Shown one piece after another: positions 32,568-39,456 of a stretch of DNA of 64,000 bases. A model generated the notes under the pieces. It saw only the letters and a program-made list of their open reading frames with translations. It was not told where the DNA came from and did not search any database. The DNA lies in assembly GCF_005049045.1 (NCBI RefSeq), contig NZ_SUPK01000002.1, positions 248,001 through 312,000 of the forward strand, read 5' to 3'. The position numbers were made by a program, and so were the translations under genes. This DNA comes from Cohnella pontilimi (GTDB lineage Bacteria > Bacillota > Bacilli > Paenibacillales > Paenibacillaceae). The first letter of the stretch is position 1. Each line of letters begins with the position of its first letter.

Positions 32568-33638
32568 TTATTTCAAAATCGATTTGACTTGGATTTCGCC
32601 GCTTGCCAATTTGTTCTCAATGTCGGTCATTTTGTCCTGAATCGATTTCGGCACATATTTGGCATACAAATCGTCCTTAGAAAGCCCGATGCCGCCTTCC
32701 TTCAGTCCGAGCACTTCATTCGTGCCGAATGCCAATGTGCCTTGCTGATACAGGCCGAGCGCGCGGACGACGGATGCGTCAATATTCTTCGCCATCGAAG
32801 TCAGCACGTTGCCCGGGTACAGAGGGTTCTGGTTGCCATCGACGCCGATCGAGTATTTGCCGACATTCTTGCTCGCTTCGAGCGCACCCAGACCGGCGCC
32901 GCCCGCTACTTGGTAGACGATGTCTGCCTTTTGCGTATTGAATTGAGAGAGCGCCAGTTCCTTGCCCTTCGGCGCATTGGCGAAATCGCCGATATAAGAG
33001 GCGACGACCTTGACGCCGGGGTCGATATAATGCGCCCCTTGCTCGTAGCCCGCTTTGAAATCATTGATGATCGGAATGTCCATGCCGCCGACGAATCCGA
33101 TCACTTTGTCCGGATTGGCCGCCTTCAGTTCCGTGTTTTCCGTGACGAGCGCCGCGAACGCCCCGGCCAGGAAGGAGCCTTCGCTTTGGGAGTACAGCAT
33201 AGAGTAAACGTTCGGCATGCCCTCGATGACGTCATCGAAGAAAATAAACTTCTCGTCCGGGTAACGGGCCGCGATATCTTTGACGATATCGATCATTTGG
33301 CTCGTGCCTACTACGACAACGTCGTATTTTTTGCTCGAGACGAGCGACTCCAGTCCGGCCGCCCAGTCGGCCTGGTTCGTGCCGCCTTCGACGGATTTGA
33401 CGTTGATGCCGAGCTCTTTCCCTGCCTTTACCATGCCCCGCTGCGCGGAATCGAAGAACCCTTTGTCGCCGAGCGTGCCGTTCACGTAGAATACCGCGTT
33501 GATTTTTTTCCCGGCGGGCGCGTTTGCGGAACCTCCCGGGGCGGGTGAAGTATTATTATTGGCCTTTCCGCACGCGGAAAGGACCAGGACGATGGAAAGA
33601 AGCAGTACACTGAGGACCCAACCTTTTGCTTTGTACAT
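32568..33638 (-). CDS. BMP-family nucleoside-binding lipoprotein
   Basis: 356 residues, lipobox LVLSACGK near residues 18-25, then a short Asn/Pro/Gly linker. Binding domain with INAVFYVNGTLGDKGFFDSA, VVVGTSQMIDIVKDIAARYP, VIGFVGGMDIPIINDFKAGY and QGAHYIDPGVKVVASYIGDF matches the BMP (basic membrane protein, TmpC/PnrA/NupN) family, whose members bind purine or pyrimidine nucleosides. Anchored on the outer membrane face. Fits with the adjacent hydrolases and ribokinase. Confidence 0.93.
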   Translation of the reverse strand: MYKAKGWVLSVLLLSIVLVLSACGKANNNTSPAPGGSANAPAGKKINAVFYVNGTLGDKGFFDSAQRGMVKAGKELGINVKSVEGGTNQADWAAGLESLVSSKKYDVVVVGTSQMIDIVKDIAARYPDEKFIFFDDVIEGMPNVYSMLYSQSEGSFLAGAFAALVTENTELKAANPDKVIGFVGGMDIPIINDFKAGYEQGAHYIDPGVKVVASYIGDFANAPKGKELALSQFNTQKADIVYQVAGGAGLGALEASKNVGKYSIGVDGNQNPLYPGNVLTSMAKNIDASVVRALGLYQQGTLAFGTNEVLGLKEGGIGLSKDDLYAKYVPKSIQDKMTDIENKLASGEIQVKSILK

Positions 33639-33674
33639 TTGAACTTCCCCTCTCAGATGTGGTCGTAACTGGTT

Positions 33675-34598
33675 TTATTTCGGTTGCTTCATGAACGATT
33701 CGACTTCCGCCAATTCGGGCATCGAAGCTTGCGCGCCCGCCCGGGTAACTGCAATCGCGCCCACCGCGTTGGCAAACCGGGCCGCTTCGATGACGTCCTT
33801 CCCCGCGACAAGCGCCGCACCTACCGCTCCTGCGAATGAATCGCCGGCCGCCGTCGTGTCGACGGCTTCGACGGAGTATCCCTCCACATGGAAGGTTTGA
33901 TCCGGCTTGACGACGACGACGCCTTTGCCTCCGAGCTTGGAAAACACGTTCTTTACCCCTTTGCCCATCAACACAGCGGCCGCACGAATAGCGGACGGTT
34001 CGTCGAACACCTTAATGCCCGTAAGCTCCGCGATCTCGCTCTCGTTCGGGACGATGTAGTCCACCATTTTGAGCAGTTCGTCGGGCAAAGGCCGGGCGGG
34101 AGCGGGATCGAGCAGTACCGGCACCTTGTGAAGATGGGCGATCTCCACCGCTTCCATAACGCTCTCGAGCGGAATTTCCAACTGCACCATCAGCAGCTTG
34201 GCCTGACGTATCAGCGCTTCGTATCGGCGTACGTCCGCCGTCGTGATCGATTCGTTAGCCCCGAGAGCGACGATAATGCTGTTGTCCCCCTCCGGATCAA
34301 CGGAAATGAGGGCGATCCCCGACGACTGCCCGGGCAGCGCCTCAACGGATGACATATCAACTCCTATCCGTTGAAGATTGCTCCGAAGCTGCTCTCCGAA
34401 TACATCCGCGCCAACTCGGCCGATCATCGACACGGAGGCGCCAAGCCTCCTGGCGGCGTAAGCCTGATTGGCTCCTTTCCCGCCCGGACTCATGAAAAAA
34501 TTGTTCCCGAACACCGTCTCGCCCCGGTTCGGCCTGCGGGCAACCTTGACGGTCATATCCATGTTCAAGCTTCCGACGACGACAATATCTGAACCCAT
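33675..34598 (-). CDS. rbsK: Ribokinase
   Basis: 307 residues, PfkB family. DIVVVGSLNMDMTVKVARRP at the start, MSPGGKGANQAYAARRLGA (substrate Gly-Gly loop), PNESEIAELTGI, and VDTTAAGDSFAGAVGAALVA, the C-terminal motif with the catalytic base Asp and anion hole. The second Gly of the usual DTTGAGD motif is Ala, a common variant. Phosphorylates ribose at O5, consistent with metabolism of ribose released by nucleoside hydrolases. The ATG at 34598 is chosen after GGGGGGAAATA; the longer frame would overlap the regulator gene. Confidence 0.93.
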   Translation of the reverse strand: MGSDIVVVGSLNMDMTVKVARRPNRGETVFGNNFFMSPGGKGANQAYAARRLGASVSMIGRVGADVFGEQLRSNLQRIGVDMSSVEALPGQSSGIALISVDPEGDNSIIVALGANESITTADVRRYEALIRQAKLLMVQLEIPLESVMEAVEIAHLHKVPVLLDPAPARPLPDELLKMVDYIVPNESEIAELTGIKVFDEPSAIRAAAVLMGKGVKNVFSKLGGKGVVVVKPDQTFHVEGYSVEAVDTTAAGDSFAGAVGAALVAGKDVIEAARFANAVGAIAVTRAGAQASMPELAEVESFMKQPK

Positions 34599-34659
34599 GC
34601 GTATTTCCCCCCCACTCGTTCTTGCTTCTCTAGGACAGGCGGCGTCCGGACAGATCCCC

Positions 34660-35661
34660 TCACCCCCTTCCCGTACGGGTCGTGCCTCTGGCTGCCAATG
34701 AGACGTCGAATTCAAATATAGGATGCTCTTCCATCAGCCCTTCAATTTTCTTAATCAAAATTCGAGTCGCCATCATCCCGATGTCGTAAATGGGCTGGAC
34801 GATCGTCGTCAGTTCCGGCTCCGTAAGCGCCGCCATCTGGATACCATCGAATCCGCATATCGCCACTTGGTCCGGAACGGAAACTCCGAGCATCTTCAGC
34901 TTTTTCAGCGCGCCCAGCGCCATCAAGTCGTTGCCGATAAACAATCCGTCGATGTCCGGATGTCTGGACATCAGCTTCTCCACCGCGTCCGCTCCTCCTT
35001 CGATCGTAAAATAACCGGGCTCCATCATCGTCGGCGTGTACCATGGGAACGATCTGACCGCTTCCTCGTAGCCCATGACCCGCTCTTTCGCAACAATCAT
35101 TTCTTGCGGACCGTAGATGTGGCCGATTTTCCGGCATCCGACTTCCAGCAAGTGGCGGACGGCGAGCTGGGCGCCTTCGCCGTTCTTGGAGCGGACGACC
35201 GGGCATATCACTTTGGCGGGCGAGCGGTCCAGCATGACGATCGGGATTTTCGCTTCGCTCATCGATTCCAAATCGCGGGCGTTCAGCGTATGAGAGACGA
35301 ACAGAATCCCGTCCACATACCTTTGGCGCATCACTTGCATGTACCCGCGCTCCTTATCCGGCTGATTGTCGGAGTTGCAGAGGAGAACCGTATAGCCGTA
35401 CGTGCGCGCCACATCTTCGACCGCTCTCGCCAGTTCGGGAAAGAAGGGGTTCGAAATGTCCGGCAGCACGAGCGCCAGCGTACCGGTCTTCTTGCCGGCG
35501 AGACCGCGCGCGATCGTATTGGGCTCGTAGTTTAGCTTGCGAATCGCGGCCTCCACCTTCAACTTTGTCTCTTCGTTCACGTAACCGCTCTTGTTCAGCA
35601 ACCGGGAAACGGTCGCTATCGAAACGCCCGCAAGCTTCGCAACATCGCGTATAGTGGCCAA
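34660..35661 (-). CDS. LacI/RbsR-type regulator of nucleoside operon
   Basis: 333 residues. HTH: MATIRDVAKLAGVSIATVSR, hinge YEPNTIARGLAGKKTGTLAL with LAGKKT, then a ribose-binding-protein-like effector domain (VLPDISNPFFPELARAVEDV). First gene of the operon and preceded by two 20-bp palindromes, so it is expected to repress its own operon and be relieved by ribose or a nucleoside. LacI proteins of the RbsR group usually sense ribose or its phosphate. Confidence 0.93.
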   Translation of the reverse strand: MATIRDVAKLAGVSIATVSRLLNKSGYVNEETKLKVEAAIRKLNYEPNTIARGLAGKKTGTLALVLPDISNPFFPELARAVEDVARTYGYTVLLCNSDNQPDKERGYMQVMRQRYVDGILFVSHTLNARDLESMSEAKIPIVMLDRSPAKVICPVVRSKNGEGAQLAVRHLLEVGCRKIGHIYGPQEMIVAKERVMGYEEAVRSFPWYTPTMMEPGYFTIEGGADAVEKLMSRHPDIDGLFIGNDLMALGALKKLKMLGVSVPDQVAICGFDGIQMAALTEPELTTIVQPIYDIGMMATRILIKKIEGLMEEHPIFEFDVSLAARGTTRTGRG

Positions 35662-35700
35662 TATGCACCTCCATGTCCGAAAAAAAGGTCAGATATTCCA

Positions 35701-35720
35701 ATGTGTAACCGGTTACACAT
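35701..35720. promoter_or_regulatory. LacI-type operator, downstream copy
   Basis: Perfect 20-bp palindrome ATGTGTAACCGGTTACACAT located in the leader, 40 bases before the regulator start codon. Confidence 0.85.
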
Positions 35721-35790
35721 GGTGGATTTAGGAAGGACCAAGCTTGTGAATGCGGAAAGAAACACACATCCGGCTGGTCCTTTTCGTTCA

Positions 35791-35810
35791 TGTGTAACCG
35801 TTTACACATT
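35791..35810. promoter_or_regulatory. LacI-type operator next to the promoter
   Basis: ATGTGTAACCGTTTACACAT, differing from the other copy at one position, exactly 90 bp away and starting about 5 bases after the predicted transcription start: ideal for repression and loop formation. Confidence 0.85.
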
Positions 35811-35822
35811 GTTGATGTTTTT

Positions 35823-35851
35823 ATCATAACGCGATTGCACGAGCTTGTCAA
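35823..35851 (-). promoter_or_regulatory. Sigma-A promoter of the nucleoside operon
   Basis: Minus strand TTGACA (35846-35851), 17-base spacer, TATGAT (35823-35828): near-consensus, followed immediately by an operator. Confidence 0.85.
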
Positions 35852-35887
35852 TATGTGTCGAATAATCTCGAAATATGTCGAACGAAA

Positions 35888-35933
35888 AAATCCCTTCTTC
35901 GGCTTGATGGAGCAAGTTCCGAAAAAGGGATTT
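35888..35933 (-). terminator. Terminator after tRNA-Leu
   Basis: 15-base arms 35888-35902 and 35919-35933 pair with few mismatches around an inner CTTG/CAAG stem; T-run on the minus strand. Confidence 0.82.
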
Positions 35934-35998
35934 CCTATATACATTCGTATTCCTGTGAGAGCTTAAGGCAATTCATCCATTGTCGTTGCTTATGTATG

Positions 35999-36087
35999 TG
36001 GTGCCGAGGACGGGGGTCGAACCCGTACGGTGATCACTCACCCCAGGATTTTAAGTCCTGTGCGTCTGCCAATTCCGCCACCCCGGC
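35999..36087 (-). tRNA. tRNA-Leu (anticodon TAA)
   Basis: Type II tRNA of 89 bases with long variable arm. Acceptor GCCGGGG pairs with CCTCGGC (one G-T), D-arm TGGCGGAATTGGCAGACGCA, anticodon loop CTTAAAA (anticodon TAA), T-loop TTCGACC, discriminator A, encoded CCA (35999-36001). Confidence 0.95.
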
Positions 36088-36101
36088 ATGGAACAAAACC
36101 T

Positions 36102-36131
36102 AATATAGCACGTCTTCCGACGTTTATGCAA
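36102..36131 (-). promoter_or_regulatory. Candidate promoter of tRNA-Leu
   Basis: TTGCAT (36126-36131), 18-base spacer, TATATT (36102-36107), 15 bases upstream of the tRNA. Confidence 0.55.
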
Positions 36132-36154
36132 CCCTAAAAAAAGGCATGCTAAAA

Positions 36155-36180
36155 GAGAAAAACACCGCTCAGGGCAGTGT
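36155..36180 (-). terminator. Terminator after tRNA-Ile2
   Basis: ACACCGC (36162-36168) pairs with GCAGTGT (36174-36180), one wobble, followed on the minus strand by TTTTTCTCTTTT. Separates fMet-Ile2 from the Leu gene. Confidence 0.62.
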
Positions 36181-36220
36181 CCGGTCTTGCCTAGGTTATG
36201 TATCGCGTAATGGTCATGGT

Positions 36221-36297
36221 TGGTGGGCCCTGAGGGACTCGAACCCCCGACCAATCGGTTATGAGCCGACAGCTCTGACCAACTGAGCTAAGGGCCC
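36221..36297 (-). tRNA. tRNA-Ile2 (anticodon CAT, lysidine type)
   Basis: 77 bases: acceptor GGGCCCT/AGGGCCC, D-arm AGCTCAGTTGGTCAGAGC, anticodon stem GTCGG/CCGAT with loop CTCATAA, T-loop TTCGAGT, encoded CCA. The body resembles B. subtilis tRNA-Ile(CAU), which reads AUA after TilS modification, rather than elongator Met; the exact assignment rests on this resemblance. Confidence 0.85.
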
Positions 36298-36320
36298 TCG
36301 TCTCGGTCCCGAGATAAGGT

Positions 36321-36397
<77 letters not shown>

Positions 36398-36432
36398 TCA
36401 TTATCATATGCGCTTCAACAGCGACAAAAATG

Positions 36433-36462
36433 AGTATACACCAGGAACGAGCCTGCTGTCAA
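36433..36462 (-). promoter_or_regulatory. Promoter of the fMet-Ile2 tRNA unit
   Basis: Perfect TTGACA (36457-36462), 18-base spacer, TATACT (36433-36438). The -35 box overlaps the stop codon region of yycC. Confidence 0.75.
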
Positions 36463-36641
36463 GGATTTTCCTTAGAAACATCGGCTGTACCGGGTTTCGG
36501 GTTCTCGGATTCGGCTTTGGCCATCTCCGCCAGCTTCTGCAGCATAATATGCTGCGGCATATGCATCAAGTGCTCCAACGGCACCTTCATGAACGCGGCA
36601 AGCTTCACAGCCGTTTCCGCCGATATGGGCAAGCGATTCAT
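36459..36641 (-). CDS. yycC: YycC family small protein
   Basis: 60 residues: MNRLPISAETAVKLAAFMKV then PLEHLMHMPQHIMLQKLAEM, the nearly invariant core of YycC (PLExxMHMPQHxLxQKxAEL). B. subtilis YycC is about 50 residues; this one has a slightly longer acidic/Pro tail. Function unknown; helix-rich and soluble. The ATG at 36641 has an AAGGAGGCGA site 7 bases upstream, while the long open frame upstream has none. Confidence 0.88.
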   Translation of the reverse strand: MNRLPISAETAVKLAAFMKVPLEHLMHMPQHIMLQKLAEMAKAESENPKPGTADVSKENP

Positions 36642-36727
36642 CTGCAGTCGCCTCCTTCCAAACGCAGTAGAGCCGATATACAGCTTACCACACGCCGGCC
36701 TGCATCGCCAAGGAGCGGAAACCTCGA

Positions 36728-36892
36728 TTACGGAATATATCGCACGCCGTACCGGCCGCGCCGAGAGCGGAAAACTTCGATCTCCCGAGGCAAGTCCACC
36801 CCGTAAAGCCAACCGTCATGCTCCATGCGCCGCACGAGACAGCCGGCTTGGAACTTGCTGTCGTACAGCCGCAGCCAATAGACCCATCTCAT
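36728..36892 (-). CDS. Small basic protein, 54 aa
   Basis: ATG at 36892, TAA at 36728. Product MRWVYWLRLYDSKFQAGCLV (first 20), then a basic stretch with EHDGWLYGVDLPREIEVFRS and ending RGRYGVRYIP. Rich in Trp, Tyr and Arg, soluble. CCGGAGGGTAAGAA gives a good ribosome site. No family recognised, but the composition and signal make it a likely gene. 86 bases upstream of yycC on the same strand. Confidence 0.6.
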   Translation of the reverse strand: MRWVYWLRLYDSKFQAGCLVRRMEHDGWLYGVDLPREIEVFRSRRGRYGVRYIP

Positions 36893-36958
36893 TTCTTACC
36901 CTCCGGAAAGTCTTTATCTGTAGAATACGCCCTCCGGCACGATTTGAAACGTCAGGCA

Positions 36959-37006
36959 AACAAAAAACCGCGCAAGGACGGAATGTTCTCCGTCGCTTGC
37001 GCAGTT
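36959..37006 (-). terminator. Terminator of the exporter/binding-protein operon
   Basis: Minus strand ACTGCGCAAG-CGACGGA pairs with TCCGTC-CTTGCGCGGT and is followed by TTTTTG, a few bases after the last operon gene. Confidence 0.85.
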
Positions 37007-37012
37007 GGGGAC

Positions 37013-38566
37013 TCAACCTGCGGGTACAGCTTCTGCCTGTACGCTATCCATCGGTTTGGCAGGACCGTACACGTCGTCGAACACGCCTTCCAGCGGTCCG
37101 TCCGGGTTCAATTTGATTTTTTGCAGCACGTCGTTGCCCTTCGTCTCCAAATCCTGAAGCGCTTGTTTCACCGACTTCTGGCCTTGGAAAACGGACATAT
37201 AGGCGTTATTCACGAGCTGCTGCATCATGTTCAAGTTCGGTCTTTCACGGTACAGCTTCTGATCATTCAGAGAGCTGCCCATCCACGGAGCCGGTTTCAG
37301 CTGAGTGAAGGCCTTCACATTGTAGTGCATACCTTCCCTCTCCTTGATGAATTCGGTCCGGGACGGCATTTCATAGGTGCTGCGGGACTTGAATTTCGCC
37401 CATTCTTTGCCGTTCATAAATTTCACGAATTCCCAAGCGTCATCCTGATTTTGCGCTTTCGAATTGATTCCGGCCAGCGAGTTGAACGAGTAGCTGCCGC
37501 CGACGCCCGGAACGGTTGCGTGCACGGGCATCGTCACCACATCCCAGTCCAGCTTTTTCATCTTCAGCTTGTCGGCGTTGTCGTTGAACTGCTGAATCTG
37601 ATTAATCATGCCGTAATCTCCAAGCGTCATCGCAACACGGCCGTTCAGGAACAGCTGCCCTTGGAACGGGTTGTACTGAGCACGGTCGGTCATCGGCTGA
37701 TCCACGTTCATATCTTGTTGCCGCGGGAACACATGCGCTTTATACAAGTCATAAATCGTGCTCCAGGCTTTTTCCCATTGCGGACTGTTCACGAGCATTT
37801 TTTCGGCTTTATCATCGAAAATTTTCAGTTCCAGCGGGGCGACATAGTTTTGAATATCCCAGAAATTTTCGCCCGAACCTCCCCATTGGTTAAAAGAAAA
37901 CCCGAAAATGGCGTCTTTGCCGCTGCCTTTGGTCAACTGCTTCGCCTTGTTGAAAACATCGTCCCAAGTCATCCCGTCCGCGGGAAGCGTAACCCCAGTA
38001 TCTTGAAAAATCTTCTTATTGTAATAGAGCGCGGTCGGCATGAAGGTCGGCGTGAGCGCGTAAATGTTGTTGTTTCCCGCATCCCGGATCGCGTCGATGA
38101 CGGAGGGAACGAATTCCGCCGTATCGATTTTGTCTTCCTTCAGCATCGGGTCGAGCGGCTTCAGCAGATTCTCGTTCGCGAACGTAGACAGCATGTTCAT
38201 GTCGAAAATCATCACGTCCACCGGATTGGACCCGGTCATGATCGCTTTTGCTTTCTCCAGCGGATCGGGCTGCTTCTGGCGGCCGTTCTTGTCCTGCGGT
38301 TCGAATTGCTGCTCACTCCAATCAATTGCAGGCACAACTTCGATATCGATCCCTTCATGCGTCAGTTCGAACATGTCGGTAAATTGCTGCCGGAACCACG
38401 TTTCATCTTGTTTGCTGCCGTACAGGGTGCCAATTTTCAACGTGCGGCGGTTGGCCGGATCGTTGAGATCTTTTTTGGTACTGCATGCTGCCAGCAGCGG
38501 GAACAGCAGGGATAAGGCAAGGCCAATCAGCATCCAACGGTGGATCCCATTCTTGGGTTTGTTCAT
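37013..38566 (-). CDS. Importer-style extracellular binding lipoprotein at end of exporter operon
   Basis: 517 residues. Lipobox LLAACSTK at about 24-31, then an extracellular binding domain of family 1: LKIGTLYGSKQDETWFRQQF, VMIFDMNMLSTFANENLLKP, YALTPTFMPTALYYNKKIFQ, GRVAMTLGDYGMINQIQQF and NQDDAWEFVKFMNGKEWAKF. Such proteins normally serve carbohydrate importers, yet no importer permease is nearby; instead the start overlaps by four bases the stop of an export-type ATPase gene, and it is the last gene of the MacAB-like operon. A role in capturing or sensing an extracellular ligand of the exporter is inferred. Confidence 0.86.
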   Translation of the reverse strand: MNKPKNGIHRWMLIGLALSLLFPLLAACSTKKDLNDPANRRTLKIGTLYGSKQDETWFRQQFTDMFELTHEGIDIEVVPAIDWSEQQFEPQDKNGRQKQPDPLEKAKAIMTGSNPVDVMIFDMNMLSTFANENLLKPLDPMLKEDKIDTAEFVPSVIDAIRDAGNNNIYALTPTFMPTALYYNKKIFQDTGVTLPADGMTWDDVFNKAKQLTKGSGKDAIFGFSFNQWGGSGENFWDIQNYVAPLELKIFDDKAEKMLVNSPQWEKAWSTIYDLYKAHVFPRQQDMNVDQPMTDRAQYNPFQGQLFLNGRVAMTLGDYGMINQIQQFNDNADKLKMKKLDWDVVTMPVHATVPGVGGSYSFNSLAGINSKAQNQDDAWEFVKFMNGKEWAKFKSRSTYEMPSRTEFIKEREGMHYNVKAFTQLKPAPWMGSSLNDQKLYRERPNLNMMQQLVNNAYMSVFQGQKSVKQALQDLETKGNDVLQKIKLNPDGPLEGVFDDVYGPAKPMDSVQAEAVPAG

Positions 38567-39453
38567 TCGGTTTTTTCCCCCTCCAATAATTTCGGTGCGC
38601 GAATAATAATTTTGTCTCCATCAATCTCCATGCTTGCCTTGTCGGCGATGGACAGCGCCTGCAAATATTCTTTGGGAACCTGCAAGCGGCCGACCCGGTC
38701 GACGACCACGAACGCTTCATGCACCTCCTCCAATGACTCCCCTTGCACAAACGGCTTGGACAGGTCCAGATTCGGATTGCGCTTGATGAATTCCGTGCTG
38801 GTCAATCCGTCCCGGATCGCGACGACCCGGTCGACTTTGCCGGCGAGCGACAAATCATGGGTGACGATGACGATGGTCAATCCCAATTCCCGATTAAACT
38901 TTCGAAAAATGTCCATGATCATATCCGACGTACGGGTATCGACCGAACCGGTCGGTTCGTCGGCCAGCAGCAGCTGCGGTTTGTTGGCGAGCGAGATCGC
39001 GATGGCGACCCGCTGCTGTTCGCCGCCGGACAACTGCTGGAGCTTGTTGTGCATCCGATCTTTCAAGCCGACCCACTCGAGCAGCTGCTTGGCGTAATGG
39101 CGGTCCAGCTTGCCGGAGAACATCATCGGCATTTCTACGTTTTCGAGCGCCGTAAGAAAAGGCAGCAAGTTTCGCGCGTTGTTTTGCCATATGAATCCGA
39201 CAGTATCGCGTTTGTACTTGACCAGATCTTCATCGCTGGCCTTCAGCAGATTCCACGGCCCGACGGTGACTTGCCCCGCAGAAGGCCGGTCGAGTCCGCC
39301 TAATATATTCAGAAGAGTCGACTTGCCGCTGCCGCTGTTGCCGATGATGGCCATCATTTCGCCGGCTTTCACGGAGAGATTCAGACCTTGGAGCGCCACC
39401 ACCTCGAGATCGTCGGTCTTGTAAATTTTCACGAGTCCTTCGCAATCGATCAC
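38563..39453 (-). CDS. MacB/LolD-type ABC ATPase with C-terminal AbrB-like domain
   Basis: 296 residues. Residues 1-230: Walker A GNSGSGKSTLLNIL, Q-loop FIWQNNARNLLPFL, signature QLSGGEQQRVAIAISL, Walker B LLLADEPTGSVD, H-loop VIVTHDLSL; the VAIAISLANK form is that of LolD/MacB-type ATPases serving FtsX permeases. Residues about 248-288, FVVVDRVGRLQVPKEYLQAL then ASMEIDGDKIIIRAP, look like a SpoVT/AbrB swapped-hairpin domain (GRxxxPkeyl...v..dg..i.i). That extra domain is unusual in a transporter ATPase. Four bases separate it from the permease gene. Confidence 0.85.
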   Translation of the reverse strand: MIDCEGLVKIYKTDDLEVVALQGLNLSVKAGEMMAIIGNSGSGKSTLLNILGGLDRPSAGQVTVGPWNLLKASDEDLVKYKRDTVGFIWQNNARNLLPFLTALENVEMPMMFSGKLDRHYAKQLLEWVGLKDRMHNKLQQLSGGEQQRVAIAISLANKPQLLLADEPTGSVDTRTSDMIMDIFRKFNRELGLTIVIVTHDLSLAGKVDRVVAIRDGLTSTEFIKRNPNLDLSKPFVQGESLEEVHEAFVVVDRVGRLQVPKEYLQALSIADKASMEIDGDKIIIRAPKLLEGEKTE

Positions 39454-39456
39454 GGT

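Noticed and set aside
36221..36297. Elongator tRNA-Met
   Set aside because: The anticodon is CAT, but the D-arm and anticodon-arm sequence match the Ile2 (lysidine) type better than elongator Met; initiator features are also absent.
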